A DNA stretch of 26,988 nucleotides. It comes from Spirochaetes bacterium ADurb.Bin110. GTDB lineage: Bacteria > Spirochaetota > Spirochaetia > Treponematales > Rectinemataceae. The position numbers and the translations under genes were made by a program. Of the stretch, positions 14,164 to 23,102 are shown piece after piece. Numbering within the stretch: position 1 is the first letter of the stretch; every line of letters starts with the position of its first letter. The notes under the pieces were generated by a model that ran no database searches, was not told where the DNA came from, and saw only the letters and a program-made list of their open reading frames with translations. The stretch lies in contig MWDY01000228.1 of NCBI GenBank assembly GCA_002070755.1, positions 1 to 26,988 on the forward strand, in the 5' to 3' direction.

Positions 14164-14772
14164 ATGAAAAGGACAACGTGGGCTGTTATGTTCAGTGTAG
14201 CGTTATGTTTGGTGATTCTCTTTGGTTCCTGCGTTACCTACAAGCCAGTTACTCTCGAAATCGAGAAAATACCGATGGAACAGGCGAGGATAGAACTCAT
14301 TCAGCCCTTGCTAGAATGCCTCCGGGATTTTGGCAACAATATGGCTCGAATCATGCTCACCGACTACAAGTTCGTCGAAATACAAGAAACAGGCGCGGGA
14401 GACTACCTCTACAGATTCGACACGCAAAACCCAAAGCTCCCCAAATATGCCTACATAGTCTTTCGCTTCGATCCAGACGCAACCATAACCACCAATTATG
14501 GGACTAAAAACAACATTCAGCTCGACAATGGCTCTGTGGGCCTAGTACCCGCCGACGAACCAGCGGAAATCCTCGAATACGCCTTTAGATTGAGATTTAC
14601 AACGACAGGCTTCATGGAAGGGTTTAATCCCCACGTCATAGGCCCAAGAGGCAGCTATCCAGATTCCCTTTTGTTTTGGTTCTCCGATCCTCTGACCAAA
14701 AACGAAAAGACTCGCAGGCTGGCCTCGCTTCTGCTTTCCGCTTTCCCGGAGCTGAAGTACAGGACAAAGTGA
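14164..14772 (+). CDS. Putative lipoprotein of unknown function
   Basis: 202 aa. The N-terminus MKRTTWAVMFSVALCLVILFGSC is a signal peptide ending in a relaxed lipobox (L19-F-G-S-C23), acceptable for spirochaetes. C23 would be lipidated and the protein anchored to a membrane facing the periplasm or the outside. The mature part is about 180 residues, mixed alpha/beta in appearance, with no further membrane segment: LEIEKIPMEQARIELIQPLL, then YIVFRFDPDATITTNYGT and PDSLLFWFSDPLTKNEKTR. I do not recognise a family. AGAAGGGGG is a strong ribosome site. It stands alone between the acetyltransferase and the helicase operon on the same strand. It does not look like part of the defence module, since it has its own leader and is followed by a 112-bp gap. 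Confidence 0.75.
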   Translation: MKRTTWAVMFSVALCLVILFGSCVTYKPVTLEIEKIPMEQARIELIQPLLECLRDFGNNMARIMLTDYKFVEIQETGAGDYLYRFDTQNPKLPKYAYIVFRFDPDATITTNYGTKNNIQLDNGSVGLVPADEPAEILEYAFRLRFTTTGFMEGFNPHVIGPRGSYPDSLLFWFSDPLTKNEKTRRLASLLLSAFPELKYRTK

Positions 14773-14784
14773 TGGATTGAGAGG

Positions 14785-14832
14785 CTTAGAAAGGCCCCTT
14801 AGAGTGGCCCCTCAAATCGCAATAAGCAATAA
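14785..14832. repeat. Short direct repeats before the helicase operon
   Basis: CTTAGAAAGGCCC (14785-14797) is followed directly by CTTAGAGTGGCCC (14798-14810), a 13-bp tandem pair. GCAATAA then occurs twice in tandem (14819-14832). The array lies between the lipoprotein stop and the helicase gene. No convincing promoter or terminator was seen in this 112-bp gap. Confidence 0.55.
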
Positions 14833-14854
14833 GAGAATGCAAGGATAAGAAGCA

Positions 14855-14875
14855 ATGAAAACTATATCAAAATGA
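14855..14875 (+). CDS. Possible six-codon leader ORF (very tentative)
   Basis: ATG AAA ACT ATA TCA AAA TGA reads MKTISK. AAGGA lies 9 bases upstream, and the stop overlaps the GAGGT ribosome site of the helicase gene. This arrangement could couple translation of a short leader to the helicase, but so short a frame may arise by chance. Confidence 0.2.
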   Translation: MKTISK

Positions 14876-14884
14876 GGTACTTCG

Positions 14885-17800
14885 ATGCTCGATGTATTCC
14901 AGTTTCGCAATGAAGTCATCGATGAATATGGAAAGTTTTCTCGATCATTCACCAAAATTGCCGCGGATGATGCAAGAGAATTTGTAGAATCAGAATATCG
15001 TAAGAATCGCTATTGGCCAGAACCTCTTATTCAGCTCAATCCTAATTATCAATTGAGTGATACAGTTCAGGCGCTTGCAGAGAATGGGATTCTTCATCCA
15101 GAATGCGGCCGAATTTTTCTTCTCGGGAAAAGTGATAATAAAACACGCCCTTTAACCCTTTTTGTCCATCAGCGCGAGGCAATCGCATTTGCCCAGCAAA
15201 ATCAGCCCTATGTAGTAACCACTGGTACAGGCTCTGGTAAGAGCCTCGCTTTTTTCATACCCATAATCGATAGAATCTTAAAAGAAAAAGAGCAGGATCC
15301 GAGCCCTCGCACTAGAGCGATCATCATATATCCTATGAACGCGCTTGCGAATAGCCAAATGGAGGAAGCCGATAAGTTCCTCAAAGACTATAATGAGAAA
15401 GCACGTCCTGTCCGTATCAAGCGCTATACTGGACAGGAGAGCACCCAAGAACGCAGAGATATTGCAAACATTCCTCCTGATATTCTGCTCACTAACTTCA
15501 TGATGCTCGAGCTCATCATGACGCGCTATGAGGAAGTCGATCGCAATGTCATGGAACATTGCAGAGGTCTCGAATATCTTGTGCTCGACGAGCTTCACAC
15601 CTATAGGGGAAGACAAGGGTCAGATGTCGCGATGCTTGTGCGCAGAATTAGAAAAAGACTAAAAGCCGATTCGCTTATATGTATTGGCACCTCTGCAACT
15701 ATGTCCAATTCTGGCACCGAGGCAGACCAAAAGAAAACCGTGGCCGACTTCGCTTCGAGCCTATTTGGTGTGTCCGTTTCAGAAGAGAATATTATTCGCG
15801 AGACACTTGCACGAGCGACCGATCCTACAAAAGAAAAAAGCCAGATTCTTCCGCATCTAAAAGATCGAATCGAGAAGGGACATAACTCTTGGGCATCTAT
15901 GAATGAGCTCGCTTCTGATCCGCTTGCAATTTGGGTTGAGCTAACACTTGGCATCGAGCAAGCACCTACAATGGCGCCGCGACGTGCTCTGCCGCGTACC
16001 CTCTCCGAGGCATCCGATATGCTTGCGCAGGATGCTAGTGTCACATTTCACGAAGCAAGAAACGCTCTCATGAACTTCCTCCTAGCCGCACAAGATTTTA
16101 CCGGGGAGAATGGGATACGCCCCTTTGCTTTCAAATTACATCAATTCATTTCGGGGCCTGGTAAGGTGCTATGTACGCTAGAGCCTCAGGGAAAGCGATA
16201 TCTCACTCTTTCTCCGCAGAGATTTGCACCTAGCCGTGAGGACTCTTTTCTCTATGCCATGCATTTTTGTCGAGAATGCGGCCAAGAGTACCTACCAGTC
16301 GTATTAAGAAATGGTCGATGGGAACCGCGCGATATCTCCGACACCGATGCTGGTCCTGATATCGAAGCTATCGGATTCCTTACTCCAATATCCGAAGCAT
16401 TCGAATATCAAGGGCATATAGAAGACCTTCCAGACTTTTGGATTGATACAAGCAGTGCAGAACCTAAAGTGAAGCGAGCCTATATCAATTCAGTTCCAAG
16501 GCTCGTTGCCATTGATCCAGTAGGCCATGACATTCCTTTGCAAAATGCAGAAGAAGGCTCCAAGTACTGGTTTGTTCCTGGTCGAATGAGCTTCTGTCTA
16601 CGTTGTGACTTTGTCTATGAGGCACGCGGCAATGATATCAACCGCCTCTCCAGCCTCTCAGGCGAAGGTCGCTCTTCTGCGACTACTGTACTAACATTTT
16701 CTATGCTGAAATATCTTTTCAAACAAGAATTACAATTAAAGGAAGATGAGCCAGACCCTCGCAAGCTTTTGGGCTTCACCGACAACCGCCAAGATGCTGC
16801 CCTGCAGTCTGGCCATTTCAATGATTTTGTATTTCTTGCAACGCTTCGCGGTGCTTTCATAGGTGCCTTGGAACGAAATGGAGGCATACTGACAGAAGAA
16901 AATGCCGCCGAAGAAGTATTCAGGGCTCTAGGCTTCGATCGCAACGATCCTGGTATCAAGGAAGAGTATCTAATTTCGCATAAACTTGCTGGATCTAATA
17001 TCCAAGAAGCCCAGAGAACATTGAAATTTGTGCTGGGTTATAGAATTCTAAGGGATTTCCGAAGAGGATGGCGCTTTAACAATCCTTCTCTTGATCAGCT
17101 GGGTTTGGTACAGATACGCTACTCAGGATTGGAAGAAGCTCTCGCTGACAATTCTACCTTTGAAAATGCACGCACTCTTATCCGAGAAGTATCTCCTCAG
17201 CTCAGAAAATCTATCTATGATCTGATATTTGAAGAGATGAGGAAAAACCTTTGCATCAGCTCGAGATATCTAGATGCTCGAGAACAAGAACAAGCCAAGA
17301 CAATGGCGTATAATAAACTAAAGGAAAGATGGTCATTCCAGACAGACGAATATCTTTCTACCACACACTACCTTGTTACTCAAACCATATCATCCCATCA
17401 GCAAAGAGAAAGAGAGCTCATTATCTCTGGAGGGCCGCGTTCTAGGCTTGTTCGCCTTATGAAGCGAGCTTCATTTTGGAAAAGGACTCATTGGGAATCT
17501 CAAATCATAAGCATGTCCGACATAGAAATTTCTAGCATCGTCCAAGAAGCTCTTTTTAGCATTAAGGACAGTGGCTGTGCAAAAGAAGTCCGCTTCGAGC
17601 ATGATCTATTTGGCTGGTGCCTCAATGGCTCCGTTCTCGAATGGCACCTTGTCGAAAATGATACCAATATAGAAGGTAGAAAATCACTTCAAAACACATT
17701 TTATCGAGCGCTCTATCCGGAAATCGCCAAAGCTCTAAGCGCCCCAGGCCATCCTTTATTCGATTTCGAATCACATGAACATACTGCTCAAATCGATGCA

Positions 17801-20287
17801 AAAATGAGACTCGATCTCGAAGCACGGTTTAGATATACACAGCGCGATAAAAAAGATTGGCGAGAAGCGCATTCTTATAAAAGCGAATTAAAGCGCTTAC
17901 CAGTTCTCTTTTGCTCTCCCACCATGGAACTCGGAGTAGATATATCTTCTTTGAACACAGTCTATATGAGAAATGTACCCCCAACTCCTGCAAACTATGC
18001 TCAACGTAGCGGCCGAGCGGGAAGATCTGGTCAAGCGGCCTTGGTAATAACCTATTGTGCTTCGCTGAGCCCCCATGACCAATGGTACTTTGACCACGCT
18101 TCCGAGATGGTCCATGGAATTGTCAAAGCGCCGAGCCTCGATCTCAATAATCAGGACCTCATAGAAAGCCATCTTCATGCCGAATGGCTTGCAGCTGCGC
18201 GAGTCGAGCTCGATCCTTCTATAGCCCATATCCTCGATCTCGACAGCCCCGATTTACCTATCCTAACCGATATAAAGGAAAAACTGTCCGATCTTGAGTT
18301 TTCTGCTCGTGCTCGAAGGATTATGGCTTCTCTTATCGAAGATCTGAGAAAAACAACGGGGTTCGAGCTAGGCTGGCTCAATAGCGACTATGCTGACTTG
18401 ATCGTAAAAACAGCAGCCTGCTCATTCGACCGCTCCTTTATCCGTTGGCGAAATCTTTACCTGGGGACAAAAAAGCAGATGGAGCTTTCCGACATAGTGG
18501 TCAGAAATCACGCAGCTTCTAGGCGCGAGAGGGACAACGCACTTCGCCGCTATGCCGATGCCAAGCGCCAGATGGACACCTTGCTTTCTATGCAATCGAC
18601 TCCCAATACGGATTTCTACGTATATCGGTATCTGGCAAGTCAGGGCTTCTTGCCTGGATACAATTTCCCACGCCTTCCTCTCATGGCTTGGATACCAGAA
18701 AGAGGCCGCGAAAGCACCCAAGAAGATGGCGGTACAATGCTTTCAAGATCGAGGTTCTTGGCAATTTCCGAGTTTGGCCCAAGGAGCCTTATATATCATG
18801 ATGGAAAAACTTATCGCGTCGTTAAAGCCAAGCTCGATGCCGGAACACAAATTCAAGTCAATTCAGGAACTCAGCTCGGAACAACTAGCGCACTTATCTG
18901 TCCTTCCTGTGGCCATGGGCACCTTTCTCAGCTGCGAGAAGATGTCATTGTGTCGAGATGCGAATATTGTGGAGAACCGCTCAGTCCTTCATCGCGTATC
19001 GATCAACTATATAGAATCGAAACAGTAGAAACCACGCCAGTCGAGCGCATTACAGTAAACGACGAAGAACGTCAGCGCCAGGGCTACGATCTTCAAACCA
19101 TGTTTAGAATCAATACCGATGACAAAGGCTGCCCGTCTGTAAAAAGAGCTATTGTTCAAGCAAAAGATAACCCAATTGCGGAAATCGCTTATGCTCCTGC
19201 AGCGACTATATGGCGGATAAACAAGGGTTGGAAGCGCAGAAAAGACCGCGCTATTTTTGGTTTCTTGATCGATCCTATGACTGGCTTATGGAGCAAAGAT
19301 GAAATTGTGGAGGATGGAAAGCCGGATGGGCTTATTCCTTTCTCTCCCAATCAGACGCATCCGCAGCGAATAGTTCCATTTGTCGAAGACACGCGAAACA
19401 TGCTGCTTCTAACTCCACTTGAGGGCGTTTCTCAGCTGACCATGGCTACATTGCAAGCGGCTCTCGAACGAGGCATCGAAGAAGTGTATCAAATCGAAGA
19501 ATCAGAATTGGCCGCTGAACCAATGCCTTCAGCCCTAAATCGGCATAGATTGCTCTTCTACGAAGCATCTGAAGGTGGCGCAGGTGTTCTCGTTCGACTT
19601 GTATCTCAGCCTGGCGAATTAGCTCGTGTTGCTCGTGAAGCTTTACGGATTATGCACTATAGAGTGCCCGATGGACCTGTTTTGCCAGAACAGCTTACCG
19701 AAGAGCCCAAAAGCCTTGGCTCCGATAGCTGCGTGGCTGCTTGCTATCACTGTCTTCTCTCCTACTACAATCAGCCTGAACATGCACTCATAGATAGAAG
19801 AGACAAAGATGCTCTTTCGATCCTTTGTGCGCTTGCTAGTAGCGAGACTATTCTCTTGGTTGCGGATAGTTCATTTCTCAATACTCCCCACGACCTTCAT
19901 AATGGCTCGACCAATACGGCTCATGGCACAAGCTATGGTTCGAATCATGGCGAGAGCGCTGCCTTAAGCGACGATCTGCATGAGCATTTTGTTCGCTGGC
20001 TCAATCTCCATGCATTTCAAGCGCCAGATGTGATAGCTTATTCTATTCCAGATAATCAAGAGCTCGTCGATGCCCTCTATCGAAAAGAAAGGATAGCAGT
20101 TTTTCTTGCTTCGCCATCCATGAAACTAAGAAACTTATTGATGGATTTGGGCTACCAGGTACTTGAGGTTGGCAAAAATGAAGAGGAATGGCAGGATTTC
20201 TTCCGAGAAAAGCCCTTTGCTATTCCCCAGCTTGTGGAAACAAGCGATGAAAGGGCCATAAATAGGGCAAGAGGGGCTCCGCAATGA
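14885..20287 (+). CDS. Large DEAD/DEAH helicase with DUF1998-type region, DISARM-like (DrmA/DrmB functions on one chain)
   Basis: 1800 aa; GAGGT 6 bases upstream supports the start. Superfamily 2 helicase motifs: Walker A TGTGSGKS (113-120), DELH (D235-E236), SAT (270-272), then ELGVDISSLNTVYMRNVPPT and QRSGRAGR (1040-1047). Cys pairs at 462/465 and 571/574 suggest a split zinc ribbon, and CPSC (1339-1342) with CEYC (1359-1362) form another. The C-terminal third holds the DUF1998-like block with LLFYEASEGGAGVLVRL and C1616-x3-C1620-x2-C1623. Residues about 1680-1765 resemble a degenerate nuclease-type fold. Helicases with DUF1998 drive DISARM (DrmA, DrmB), Druantia (DruE) and MrfA repair. The SNF2 helicase and adenine methylase that follow favour a DISARM-like role in translocating on or remodelling foreign DNA. 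Its stop overlaps the next start as ATGA. Confidence 0.85.
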   Translation: MLDVFQFRNEVIDEYGKFSRSFTKIAADDAREFVESEYRKNRYWPEPLIQLNPNYQLSDTVQALAENGILHPECGRIFLLGKSDNKTRPLTLFVHQREAIAFAQQNQPYVVTTGTGSGKSLAFFIPIIDRILKEKEQDPSPRTRAIIIYPMNALANSQMEEADKFLKDYNEKARPVRIKRYTGQESTQERRDIANIPPDILLTNFMMLELIMTRYEEVDRNVMEHCRGLEYLVLDELHTYRGRQGSDVAMLVRRIRKRLKADSLICIGTSATMSNSGTEADQKKTVADFASSLFGVSVSEENIIRETLARATDPTKEKSQILPHLKDRIEKGHNSWASMNELASDPLAIWVELTLGIEQAPTMAPRRALPRTLSEASDMLAQDASVTFHEARNALMNFLLAAQDFTGENGIRPFAFKLHQFISGPGKVLCTLEPQGKRYLTLSPQRFAPSREDSFLYAMHFCRECGQEYLPVVLRNGRWEPRDISDTDAGPDIEAIGFLTPISEAFEYQGHIEDLPDFWIDTSSAEPKVKRAYINSVPRLVAIDPVGHDIPLQNAEEGSKYWFVPGRMSFCLRCDFVYEARGNDINRLSSLSGEGRSSATTVLTFSMLKYLFKQELQLKEDEPDPRKLLGFTDNRQDAALQSGHFNDFVFLATLRGAFIGALERNGGILTEENAAEEVFRALGFDRNDPGIKEEYLISHKLAGSNIQEAQRTLKFVLGYRILRDFRRGWRFNNPSLDQLGLVQIRYSGLEEALADNSTFENARTLIREVSPQLRKSIYDLIFEEMRKNLCISSRYLDAREQEQAKTMAYNKLKERWSFQTDEYLSTTHYLVTQTISSHQQRERELIISGGPRSRLVRLMKRASFWKRTHWESQIISMSDIEISSIVQEALFSIKDSGCAKEVRFEHDLFGWCLNGSVLEWHLVENDTNIEGRKSLQNTFYRALYPEIAKALSAPGHPLFDFESHEHTAQIDAKMRLDLEARFRYTQRDKKDWREAHSYKSELKRLPVLFCSPTMELGVDISSLNTVYMRNVPPTPANYAQRSGRAGRSGQAALVITYCASLSPHDQWYFDHASEMVHGIVKAPSLDLNNQDLIESHLHAEWLAAARVELDPSIAHILDLDSPDLPILTDIKEKLSDLEFSARARRIMASLIEDLRKTTGFELGWLNSDYADLIVKTAACSFDRSFIRWRNLYLGTKKQMELSDIVVRNHAASRRERDNALRRYADAKRQMDTLLSMQSTPNTDFYVYRYLASQGFLPGYNFPRLPLMAWIPERGRESTQEDGGTMLSRSRFLAISEFGPRSLIYHDGKTYRVVKAKLDAGTQIQVNSGTQLGTTSALICPSCGHGHLSQLREDVIVSRCEYCGEPLSPSSRIDQLYRIETVETTPVERITVNDEERQRQGYDLQTMFRINTDDKGCPSVKRAIVQAKDNPIAEIAYAPAATIWRINKGWKRRKDRAIFGFLIDPMTGLWSKDEIVEDGKPDGLIPFSPNQTHPQRIVPFVEDTRNMLLLTPLEGVSQLTMATLQAALERGIEEVYQIEESELAAEPMPSALNRHRLLFYEASEGGAGVLVRLVSQPGELARVAREALRIMHYRVPDGPVLPEQLTEEPKSLGSDSCVAACYHCLLSYYNQPEHALIDRRDKDALSILCALASSETILLVADSSFLNTPHDLHNGSTNTAHGTSYGSNHGESAALSDDLHEHFVRWLNLHAFQAPDVIAYSIPDNQELVDALYRKERIAVFLASPSMKLRNLLMDLGYQVLEVGKNEEEWQDFFREKPFAIPQLVETSDERAINRARGAPQ

Positions 20288-23094
20288 ACAAAATGAACGA
20301 AATGCGATATGCGCCCGGTTCTCTTGTGCGTGTAAGAGGCCGAGAATGGGTAGTCCAGCCAGAGTCGAACAGCGATGTTCTTGCGCTGCGGTCACTAGGT
20401 GGAGCCGATGATGATATACAAATCATTATTCCTAGCCTCGAGTTTCCTCCCGTAGAGCCAGCAATTTTTGAATTGCCAGATCCCGAAAAACCTGGAGCTC
20501 ATGATTCCGCCCTGCTTCTGCGTGATGCAATGAGATTGAAGCTCCGAACCACGGCTGGGCCCTTTCGTTCTTTTGGCAATATAGCGGTCGAGCCAAGAGC
20601 ATATCAGCTCGTACCTCTCCTAATGGCGCTCAAATTGCAGCCTATAAGACTCCTCATTGCCGACGATGTAGGAATCGGCAAAACCATCGAGGCTGGTCTC
20701 ATAATTCGGGAACTCATTGATCGAGGTGAGATATCGAGGTTTTCGGTACTTTGTCCGCCACATCTCGTCGATCAGTGGGTACAAGAATTGCAGGAGCGCT
20801 TTCACCTGCCTGCAGTAGCAGTAACATCAACTTCAGTTTCAAAACTAGAAAGAGAAACTCCGCCGGGCATCTCCCTTTTTATGCACTATAAAGCCCATGT
20901 TATCAGCCTCGATTTTATTAAAAGCGATCGACATAAGGATCAATTCCTTTCTAATGCGCCAGAGATGATCATCGTGGACGAGGCGCATACCTGCACTATT
21001 GGAACTAAGAGAGCACAAAAGCGCTGGAAGCTGGTTCAAGAGCTTGCAAAAAATTCCGATCGGCACCTCCTCTTAATTACGGCGACTCCCCATTCGGGCG
21101 ATACTAATGCCTTTCGAAATCTTCTTTCTTTGCTCGATCAGAGCTTTGAAGGATTCGGCGAAGAGTCCTTTCGAAGCAACGAATATTTATCGAAGAGACT
21201 GGCCGATCACTTCGTGCAGCGCAGACGAGTCGATATTCGAGACGAATGGAGAGATCCATCCATATTCCCTATTCGAATAACGCGCGAGGCAACCTACAAG
21301 CTCTCAGGAAAATGGGCATCATTTTTTCGAGAGGTTCGGAATTATTGCTCGGAAATGGCAATGAAAGCTGAAAAAGCGCAAGATGAAAAAAAAGCCGCTT
21401 TTAACTGGTATGCAATTCTAGCATTACTGCGATGCATTTCTTCATCACCTGCAGCGGCCATAAGCGCGCTCAGCAAGCCCTTTGTAGAGAAAGACGAGGA
21501 CTTATTATCTCTTATTGAAGCTTATGGCATCGATGATTACGATGAATCCGATGAAATGATAACCGATACCGAACCAGCAACCGCGCTAAAGGAAGACCCC
21601 AAGCGTGTGCGCCTTATAAAAGAAGCAATCGAACTAAGAAGTATTAAAGGCGATCCAAAACTGGAATGTCTTAGCGGCCAAGTAAGAGCGCTATTGAAGG
21701 ACGGTTTTATTCCTGTGGTATTCTGTCGCTATATCAGTACTGCGCATTATGTATCAGAGCATCTCAAGGATCAGTTCCCAGATTTCTCTATCGATGCTAT
21801 CACTGGTGAATATACTCCCGAAGAGCGAAAAGAGCGTATCCTCCAGCTGCAGGAAGTGGAAAAACGAATTCTTGTGGCTACCGACTGCCTTTCTGAAGGC
21901 ATCAATCTTCAAGAAGGATTCGATGCGGTTATCCACTACGATCTCGCATGGAACCCCACGCGCCACGAGCAGCGCGAGGGTAGAGTGGATCGATTTGGTC
22001 AAAAGAGCAGGCAAGTCCGATGCATAATAATGTATGGTCAAGACAATCCTGTCGATGGTCTTATCCTGAATGTCATCTTAAAAAAGGCGCAGAGAATAAA
22101 AGATGATACTGGTGTCATCGTTCCCTTGCCAGAAGACAAAGACCGCATAAACATTGCGCTGGCAAAATCGACGCTTTTGCGTAGCCGTTCCTCCGACATG
22201 CAACTAGAATTCGATTTCGATGAATTGCTTGAACCAATAGAAACGGCATGGTCAAATGCCGAGGAAAATGCAAAAGCCAATCGCAGCCGTTTTGCTCAGC
22301 ATCGCATAAAGCCCGAGGAAGTCTGGAAAGAATGGAAAAAGCAATCAGAGCAGCTTGGAAATCCAGAAGATGCCCAGCGATTTGTACAGACCGCGCTCAA
22401 GCGCGCTGGTAGCCCACTTGAGTCTCTGCCCAAAGGCGCATGGAAATTCAGCCCAAAATACTTGCCGCCTTCATTGCGGGAGCGTTTTATTGCTCATGGA
22501 TTTTCTGAGAGCATCGCAATAAGTTTTACCTATCCTTCTGCTCCGCAAGCGAGATATATCCATAGAAGTAACCCTATCATATCTCTCATTGCGGATGCTG
22601 TGTTGGAAAATGCGCTAGACGAATCTGCGCTCTTGGATCTCCCCGCGCCTTTGGCTTCACGAGCTTCAGCGTTCGAGACAACTTCAGTTAGCAAACTTAC
22701 ACGCATATATCTTATTAGATTGCGCCATCAACTCACCTTTCAGAGGCAAAATATCAGACGCCAGCTATTGGCGGAGGAGTCTATTGCCATTGGTGTCGAG
22801 GGAGTAACCAATCCACGCCTCATAGAGGGCGAGGCTGCCGAGGTCTTGCTCGAAGCACATCCCTCGGGAAATCTCTCTCGCGATGCCATGGTGCGAACAC
22901 TGATTGAAGCGCGCGCATGGTACCTGGACAATCGCTCGATATTTGAGGATCTGGCAAGAAGGCGTGCGGAAAACCTGCTTGCTGACCATCGCGGCGTCCG
23001 CGATGCATCGGTTGCCCAAGGCAACTATGCGGTCAAACCCTGTTTACCTGTCGACCTTGTAGGCATGTATGTGCTGCTTCCCAAGGGGTTCTGA
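20284..23094 (+). CDS. SNF2/RapA-type DEAD-box helicase, DrmD-like
   Basis: 936 aa. The N-terminal ATPase half has LLIADDVGIGKTIEAGLIIR (G130-x-G-K133-T134), FSVLCPPHLVDQWVQELQERF, and the DEAH box IIVDEAH (D232-H235), followed by LLITATPHSG. The second RecA-like half has PVVFCRYISTAHYVSEHL, then ILVATDCLSEGINLQEGF, and motif VI QREGRVDRFGQ (from Q563), the pattern of RapA/HepA-like SNF2 proteins. The C-terminal 300 residues are helical, charged and not assigned. In class 1 DISARM, DrmD is a SNF2 helicase encoded beside the adenine methylase, exactly as here. The start overlaps the upstream stop (ATGA) and the methylase starts 8 bp after its own stop, so the three proteins are probably made together and act as a complex. 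Confidence 0.88.
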   Translation: MNKMNEMRYAPGSLVRVRGREWVVQPESNSDVLALRSLGGADDDIQIIIPSLEFPPVEPAIFELPDPEKPGAHDSALLLRDAMRLKLRTTAGPFRSFGNIAVEPRAYQLVPLLMALKLQPIRLLIADDVGIGKTIEAGLIIRELIDRGEISRFSVLCPPHLVDQWVQELQERFHLPAVAVTSTSVSKLERETPPGISLFMHYKAHVISLDFIKSDRHKDQFLSNAPEMIIVDEAHTCTIGTKRAQKRWKLVQELAKNSDRHLLLITATPHSGDTNAFRNLLSLLDQSFEGFGEESFRSNEYLSKRLADHFVQRRRVDIRDEWRDPSIFPIRITREATYKLSGKWASFFREVRNYCSEMAMKAEKAQDEKKAAFNWYAILALLRCISSSPAAAISALSKPFVEKDEDLLSLIEAYGIDDYDESDEMITDTEPATALKEDPKRVRLIKEAIELRSIKGDPKLECLSGQVRALLKDGFIPVVFCRYISTAHYVSEHLKDQFPDFSIDAITGEYTPEERKERILQLQEVEKRILVATDCLSEGINLQEGFDAVIHYDLAWNPTRHEQREGRVDRFGQKSRQVRCIIMYGQDNPVDGLILNVILKKAQRIKDDTGVIVPLPEDKDRINIALAKSTLLRSRSSDMQLEFDFDELLEPIETAWSNAEENAKANRSRFAQHRIKPEEVWKEWKKQSEQLGNPEDAQRFVQTALKRAGSPLESLPKGAWKFSPKYLPPSLRERFIAHGFSESIAISFTYPSAPQARYIHRSNPIISLIADAVLENALDESALLDLPAPLASRASAFETTSVSKLTRIYLIRLRHQLTFQRQNIRRQLLAEESIAIGVEGVTNPRLIEGEAAEVLLEAHPSGNLSRDAMVRTLIEARAWYLDNRSIFEDLARRRAENLLADHRGVRDASVAQGNYAVKPCLPVDLVGMYVLLPKGF

Positions 23095-23102
23095 GGCTCT
23101 GT

